In this document: in pieces, positions 60,442-64,000 of the stretch
How positions within the stretch are numbered: the first letter of the stretch is position 1
Layout of the letters: each line of letters starts with the position of its first letter
Origin: Mycolicibacterium cosmeticum
GTDB lineage: Bacteria; Actinomycetota; Actinomycetes; Mycobacteriales; Mycobacteriaceae
DNA length: 64,000 nt
Assembly: GCA_016197365.1 (NCBI GenBank)
Contig: JACPVS010000030.1
Coordinates: 1 to 64,000 of the forward strand
Direction: 5' to 3'
Program-made: the position numbers and the translations under genes
Notes under the pieces: generated by a model
The model's database searches: none
Seen by the model: the letters and a program-made list of their open reading frames with translations, nothing else
What the model was told of the DNA's origin: nothing

Positions 60442-61170
60442 GTGCTCAGTGCCGCACTCGTCAGTATGGGAGTCGTGTTCGTCGCCGAGCTGGGCGACAA
60501 ATCCCAGTTGATCACCATGACCTACGCGCTGCGCCACCGTTGGTGGGTGGTGCTGTCGGGCGTCGGTATCGCCGCGTTCCTGGTGCACGGGCTGTCCGTC
60601 ACGATCGGCCACTTCCTGGGCCTCACGCTCCCGGAGCGGCCCATCGCGTTCGCCGCGGCCATCGCCTTCCTGCTTTTCGCGGTGTGGACCTGGCGGGACA
60701 GCCGCGCCAAGGCGGACGACGGCGACGAGGTGCGGATCGCCGAACCTCGCTTCATCGTGTTCGCCGTCGTCTCCTCCTTCGTGCTCGCCGAGCTCGGCGA
60801 CAAGACGATGCTGGCCACGGTGGCGCTGGCCAGCGACCACAACTGGGCCGGGGTCTGGATCGGCGCCACGATTGGCATGGTGGCCGCGGACGGCGTCGCG
60901 ATCGCGGCGGGAGCGCTGCTGCACCGGCGGCTGCCCGAGGGCTTCCTGCACAGCATGGCCGCCGTGCTCTTCGCACTCTTCGGCTTCTGGCTGTTGTTCG
61001 ACAACGCGCTGGGGCTGCCCTGGGTGGCCGTGGCGGTCACCGGCACGCTGGCCGTCACCTCCGTCGGCACCGCGGTCGTGCGCCACCGGCGCCACCGCGC
61101 GGCTCTCAGCTCGCCGAACAACGGCCAAAGCGCCGACACACCACTGGATTCGTCGCCGGAATACCGCTGA
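60442..61170 (+). CDS. GDT1/TMEM165-family (UPF0016) cation transporter, probable Mn2+ exporter (Rv3848 orthologue)
   Basis: This 242-residue membrane protein has two inverted halves of three helices, each with the family signature: AELGDKSQ near residue 17 and AELGDKTM near 115. Members move Mn2+, Ca2+ or H+; the upstream Mn riboswitch supports Mn2+ export. The polar C-terminal tail is Arg/Ser-rich. I chose the GTG at 60442 because AAAGG lies 8 bases upstream and the first helix begins at once; the frame is open far upstream but across the riboswitch. Sitting beside sodA (Mn type) fits a shared manganese theme. Confidence 0.88.
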   Translation: MLSAALVSMGVVFVAELGDKSQLITMTYALRHRWWVVLSGVGIAAFLVHGLSVTIGHFLGLTLPERPIAFAAAIAFLLFAVWTWRDSRAKADDGDEVRIAEPRFIVFAVVSSFVLAELGDKTMLATVALASDHNWAGVWIGATIGMVAADGVAIAAGALLHRRLPEGFLHSMAAVLFALFGFWLLFDNALGLPWVAVAVTGTLAVTSVGTAVVRHRRHRAALSSPNNGQSADTPLDSSPEYR

Positions 61171-61289
61171 ACGACGGCTGGCTACCGCCATCCGTTCGGA
61201 TGACAATCGGGATCGGCCGTGGGGGCCACATATTCACGTGCCCATAGGCAGACTTATGACTGTGGCTGCCCTTATTTCGCCAGCGTCAC

Positions 61290-61316
61290 CAGCAAATTCA
61301 ACTTTCCGCTTTGCTG
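61290..61316. promoter_or_regulatory. Inverted EspR-type sites upstream of espR
   Basis: CAGCAAA (61290-61296) and TTTGCTG (61310-61316) are perfect inverted 7-base copies of the EspR motif TTTGC[TC][GA], 13 bases apart. The 435-base gap 61171-61605 otherwise holds no gene I can support; a partial third copy TTTGCAC is at 61514. EspR is known to bind its own promoter in M. tuberculosis. Confidence 0.6.
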
Positions 61317-61605
61317 CAGGTAGCGCGTCCGGCTGAGCACACACCGTGGGCGAGCTGTGACTACGCGCACTGCATGGTCGATCCGGGCAAAACAGCGCAC
61401 GCGTTATTTTTTCGTTCGCCGAACCAGTGGTCCTGGGTTCTCCAAACCGCCTGACGTGCTGCTGAGGGGCATAGCGGAGTATGCTCTGCCTACGGGATGC
61501 GACTTTTCCGTGGTTTGCACTTGGTTGTGGCGACAACTCTCGCTACGATGATCAGCAAATACGAGACTAACGTGCACCACTCGTGAGTTATGTGGAGGAA
61601 AGTAG

Positions 61606-62004
61606 ATGAGCAAGACGTTCGCCGCCCGGCTAAACCGGTTGTTCGAGACGGTTTACCCGCCGGGGCGCGGTCCGCACACATCTGCTGAGGTCATCGGCGC
61701 GTTGAAGGCTGAAGGCGTCACGATGTCGGCCCCGTACCTGTCGCAACTCCGTTCGGGCAACCGGACCAACCCCTCGGTCACCACCATGGCTGCGCTCGCC
61801 AATTTCTTCCGCATCAAGCCGGCGTACTTCACCGACGACGAGTACTACGAAAAGCTCGACAAAGAGCTGAGCTGGCTCGCCAACATGCGGGACGAGGGCG
61901 TGCGCCGTATCGCCGCCCGCACCGTCGGGCTCTCCGCCGAGTCGCAGCAGGATCTGGCCCTCAAGGCCGACGAGCTGCGCCGCAAGGAGAACCTGGACAG
62001 CTGA
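61606..62004 (+). CDS. espR: Nucleoid-associated regulator EspR
   Basis: EspR is a 132-residue DNA-binding architectural regulator that controls espACD and many envelope genes. It has an N-terminal XRE-type helix-turn-helix (VTMSAPYLSQLRSGNRTNPS) and a C-terminal dimerisation helix region (YYEKLDKELSWL, then AESQQDLALKADELRRKEN). The length is identical to M. tuberculosis EspR (132) as I remember it. GGAGGAAAG is just before the ATG. A long 5' gap with EspR-type sites suggests self-control. Confidence 0.96.
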   Translation: MSKTFAARLNRLFETVYPPGRGPHTSAEVIGALKAEGVTMSAPYLSQLRSGNRTNPSVTTMAALANFFRIKPAYFTDDEYYEKLDKELSWLANMRDEGVRRIAARTVGLSAESQQDLALKADELRRKENLDS

Positions 62005-62043
62005 TTCCGGCCCCGGCCAGGATCAACCCACACGCATCACCAC

Positions 62044-62080
62044 ACGGTGCCACCGAGCGTCTAACGCACGGTGGCACCGT
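62044..62080 (+). terminator. Terminator after espR, inside the end of the convergent gene
   Basis: ACGGTGCCACCG and CGGTGGCACCGT are perfect 12-base arms with a 13-base loop, followed by TTTGT. The right arm is also the last codons of the convergent membrane-protein gene. It can stop both transcripts. Confidence 0.8.
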
Positions 62081-63224
62081 TTGTATGTTCGAGCTCGCAG
62101 TACTGTTCGGCGATCGCCAGGATCCATTCCCGATCCGAGTAGGTCGGGGGCTGGCGCAGCCAGTTGAGTCCCGGAAAATCCGCATTGGCGGCATCGCGGC
62201 CGTCACCACGACCGTCGTAGATCCACCGTGCAATGCCTCTGGCCTGTTCGCCTGCGGGCACCGGGGGCGCCTCCAGCTCCGTGATGTCCACCACGTCGTC
62301 GGGATCGTCCTCCTCGGCGATCGACCCGTTGGACTGGACCCGCCTGCGGGTGATCTCCGCGGCGGTGGCCTCCAGATACAGCGAGTCCGAGATCAGCGAC
62401 ATCTGTTCGGCCACCCGGAACAACAGCGGGCCGCGCGGGCGCACGCCGATACCCACGTCCGGGTGCCGGCCGCTGAGCTCGGCCAGCAGCGGCGAGACGG
62501 TGCGCAGCTCACGCCGGGCCCCGAACCAGTCCTCGATGCTGGGCAGCAGCGACCCGCCCGCGACCACCAGCATGGCGCAGCCCAGCAGCGTCGCCGCGGA
62601 GCCGACCCCGAGCAGGTCGGTGTTGCCCACCGCACGCAGTAGGAAAAAGGCGCTGGCCAGCACGATCAGCACGATCCCGATGCTGAACACGAACAGCGCC
62701 CGACCGCGCCGGGTGCGGTTGGAATGCCGCACGCCAGCCCAGGCCACGAGGGTCAGCGCCAGCAGCACGTAGAGCATCGGCAGCAGCCACGCTGACCAGC
62801 CGTCCGCCCCGACCAGGTTGCGGCGCAGATACTCCTGCGGTGCCATCTCCGGTTCCTGCCCCGAGACGAAGAACCCGACCATGGTGACGACGGCGATCGC
62901 GAGCGCCACCAGGTACTGCGCGATGGCGATCCGCCGGATCGTCACCGGCTTACGGTCGGAGGCGACCGTTGTGATCATGACGCAGCTGCCCGCCGCACAG
63001 GAGATCAGCGCGACCTGGCTCAGCGCCACAGCGATGTTGGGCCAGTGCAGCGCCGTGTCGATCAGCAGCGTCAGCGGCTGCCAATTCAGCGCCGCGACGG
63101 TGCCCAGACTGCCGAGGGCCAAGATCATGGCGCTGCTGACCAAGGATTGCTTGTTGACCAGAGCCCATCCGATACGCAAGCCGGTCGCCAGCCCCAGGAG
63201 ACCGGCGATCACCCAGACGATCAA
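62061..63224 (-). CDS. MAB_1171c-like (DUF6545) membrane protein
   Basis: This 387-residue protein has about seven to nine membrane helices in the first 240 residues, then a cytoplasmic C-terminal domain (SPLLAELSGRHPDVG, then SLISDSLYLEATAAE) that I recognise from MAB_1171c-type putative transporters with a DUF6545 tail. These genes are usually beside an ImmA/IrrE peptidase and a phage-type repressor. A TTG start at 63224 is proposed because GGAGAGG lies 7 bases before and TTGA overlaps the peptidase stop; GTG at 63212 is an alternative. Function is unknown. It converges with espR. Confidence 0.7.
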   Translation of the reverse strand: MIVWVIAGLLGLATGLRIGWALVNKQSLVSSAMILALGSLGTVAALNWQPLTLLIDTALHWPNIAVALSQVALISCAAGSCVMITTVASDRKPVTIRRIAIAQYLVALAIAVVTMVGFFVSGQEPEMAPQEYLRRNLVGADGWSAWLLPMLYVLLALTLVAWAGVRHSNRTRRGRALFVFSIGIVLIVLASAFFLLRAVGNTDLLGVGSAATLLGCAMLVVAGGSLLPSIEDWFGARRELRTVSPLLAELSGRHPDVGIGVRPRGPLLFRVAEQMSLISDSLYLEATAAEITRRRVQSNGSIAEEDDPDDVVDITELEAPPVPAGEQARGIARWIYDGRGDGRDAANADFPGLNWLRQPPTYSDREWILAIAEQYCELEHTNGATVR

Positions 63225-63712
63225 CCAAACGCCTCTCCGAGCCGCACCTGCACGATCGACGATCGATCGGACGGCAGTCGGCCCAGTCGGTAGATCAACA
63301 GCGCGGCGAAATCCTCGGCCTCCTGCTCGGCATCCTCGCCGGCGGGTCCCATGCAACCGGTCCGCTGGTTCAGCATGTAACCGATGAGGTCGGACCCGGC
63401 GAGCTCCATGGTGCCGCGTGCCGCTTCCACCACCGGGATGCCGTCATGCCCGAGCACCAGGTGACCGAGTTCGTGGGCCAAGGTTCGGTCCCACGCCGGC
63501 AATCCCTTCTGGATCAGGAACACATCGTGGTCAGCGTACTGACGCCACTGGCCGCACACACCGGCCGGCAATTCCGCCATCTTCAGTTCGATCGGCCGTC
63601 CGCGGTCCGCACTGACGGCCTCCACCAACCGTGGGAGGGACACCTCTCCCTTACGTGGGGCAAGATCCAGTACCGCGCTCACAGCTTTGGTCACACTGCG
63701 ACTAGCAGGCAT
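63221..63712 (-). CDS. ImmA/IrrE-type metallopeptidase
   Basis: This 163-residue protein has the zinc motif LAHELGHLVLGHDG and a downstream acidic cluster EQEAEDFAALLIYRL, which is the standard ImmA/IrrE form. Such peptidases cleave phage-type repressors or DdrO-like regulators under stress. The start at 63712 has AAAGGGGGT just upstream. The N-terminus lacks a DNA-binding domain, so a separate repressor is expected; EspR, convergent next door, is XRE-type, but no cleavage is known. It is co-translated with the membrane protein. Confidence 0.85.
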   Translation of the reverse strand: MPASRSVTKAVSAVLDLAPRKGEVSLPRLVEAVSADRGRPIELKMAELPAGVCGQWRQYADHDVFLIQKGLPAWDRTLAHELGHLVLGHDGIPVVEAARGTMELAGSDLIGYMLNQRTGCMGPAGEDAEQEAEDFAALLIYRLGRLPSDRSSIVQVRLGEAFG

Positions 63713-63774
63713 TTCGACCCCCTTTCGATACTTCCACTATGGCGGTGCAACGCCGTGCAGGCGAGCAGTTCCGG

Positions 63775-64000
63775 TCAACTGGTGAACCTGGCCGACCGGC
63801 TCGATCGTGAGGCGAGCGCCGACCGGGCCTGGCGATAACCAATGATCCCACCCGCGCCGGTCAGCAACACGATCCCGGTGGCTCCGGGAACGGCCACCGC
63901 AACCACCTGCGAGATGCCTGCGGTGCGCAGGTACTCGCCGTACCCCACCCGGTAGGACGCCGGCACCACCGGATTGTCGACGGCCTGCACCGGGTTGCGC
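63775..64000 (-). CDS. C-terminus of an unknown membrane protein, cut by the window edge
   Basis: The minus-strand frame is open to position 64000 and ends at a TGA at 63775. The last 75 residues hold VGYGEYLRTAGIS, one hydrophobic helix (QVVAVAVPGATGIVLLTGAGG) and a short Arg/Ser-rich tail. I do not recognise it. It precedes the IrrE-type peptidase gene by 62 bases on the same strand and may be part of the same module. Confidence 0.5.
   Translation of the reverse strand, partial: RNPVQAVDNPVVPASYRVGYGEYLRTAGISQVVAVAVPGATGIVLLTGAGGIIGYRQARSALASRSSRSARFTS

Noticed and set aside
61357..61551. 64-codon open frame upstream of espR
   Set aside because: No ribosome site and no domain; the region is better explained as espR control sequence.
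1..64000. tRNA, rRNA or CRISPR arrays
   Set aside because: No cloverleaf, ribosomal sequence or regularly spaced direct repeats were seen by eye; a covariance scan could still find a tRNA.

Overview
The window is a high-GC actinobacterial chromosome segment. It carries the mycolic acid and arabinogalactan gene cluster of a mycobacterium, most likely a rapid grower (Mycolicibacterium type). From embA to espR the gene order follows the Mycobacterium tuberculosis block of roughly Rv3794 to Rv3849, with lineage-specific insertions. I recognised products from conserved motifs and remembered family sequences; no searches were run.

Positions 1-17,000. A possible insertion-sequence end (1-139) truncates a Tat-exported GMC oxidoreductase. 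Divergent from it is an AlkB-type alkane hydroxylase, sitting where embC normally lies, directly upstream of embA-embB. Accessory genes follow: an ankyrin protein, an MBL-fold hydrolase, a TetR-SDR pair with a clear operator, a Ser/Thr kinase operon (kinase, unknown protein, RDD protein) and a CrtI-like oxidoreductase.

Positions 17,000-39,100. This is the cell-envelope core, mostly on the minus strand: accD4-pks13-fadD32 (mycolate condensation), the Culp6 cutinase, a DUF732 lipoprotein, three antigen 85 family genes (fbpD, fbpA and a third paralogue), then aftB-ubiA-PAP2 phosphatase-glfT2-glf (arabinan and galactan synthesis). The divergent erp surface protein gene follows on the plus strand. 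Together these genes make the galactan, the DPA donor and arabinan, and then build and attach mycolates.

Positions 39,190-52,170. A PGRP/LGFP amidase, a HAD phosphatase, an acyltransferase and a Rieske-MBL protein come first. A three-gene nitrile hydratase/thiocyanate hydrolase-type operon is inserted here. Next are a DUF5718 gene and serS, a septum-formation protein, a small zincin, a phosphoglycerate mutase-family gene and pheA.

Positions 52,170-64,000. This part is rich in metal and stress functions: an IdeR-box-controlled DUF2470 gene, a CPBP protein, an LCP ligase, ferritin bfrB behind an IdeR-like box, glpQ1, a rhodanese, sodA with a strong terminator, and a GDT1/TMEM165 transporter behind what looks like a yybP-ykoY Mn2+ riboswitch. 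espR follows, with a 7-bp inverted repeat matching the EspR motif upstream. The right edge holds an accessory module: an ImmA/IrrE-type peptidase, a MAB_1171c-like membrane protein and a gene cut by the window end.

The most notable signals are the alkB-for-embC arrangement beside a probable IS end, an in-frame palindromic element inside embB, repeat units shared by two linkers of pks13, the nitrile hydratase/thiocyanate hydrolase-like operon with a His-Asp tail, a DnaA-box-like cluster far from any visible dnaA, the Mn riboswitch and the putative EspR operator. No tRNA, rRNA or CRISPR array was seen.
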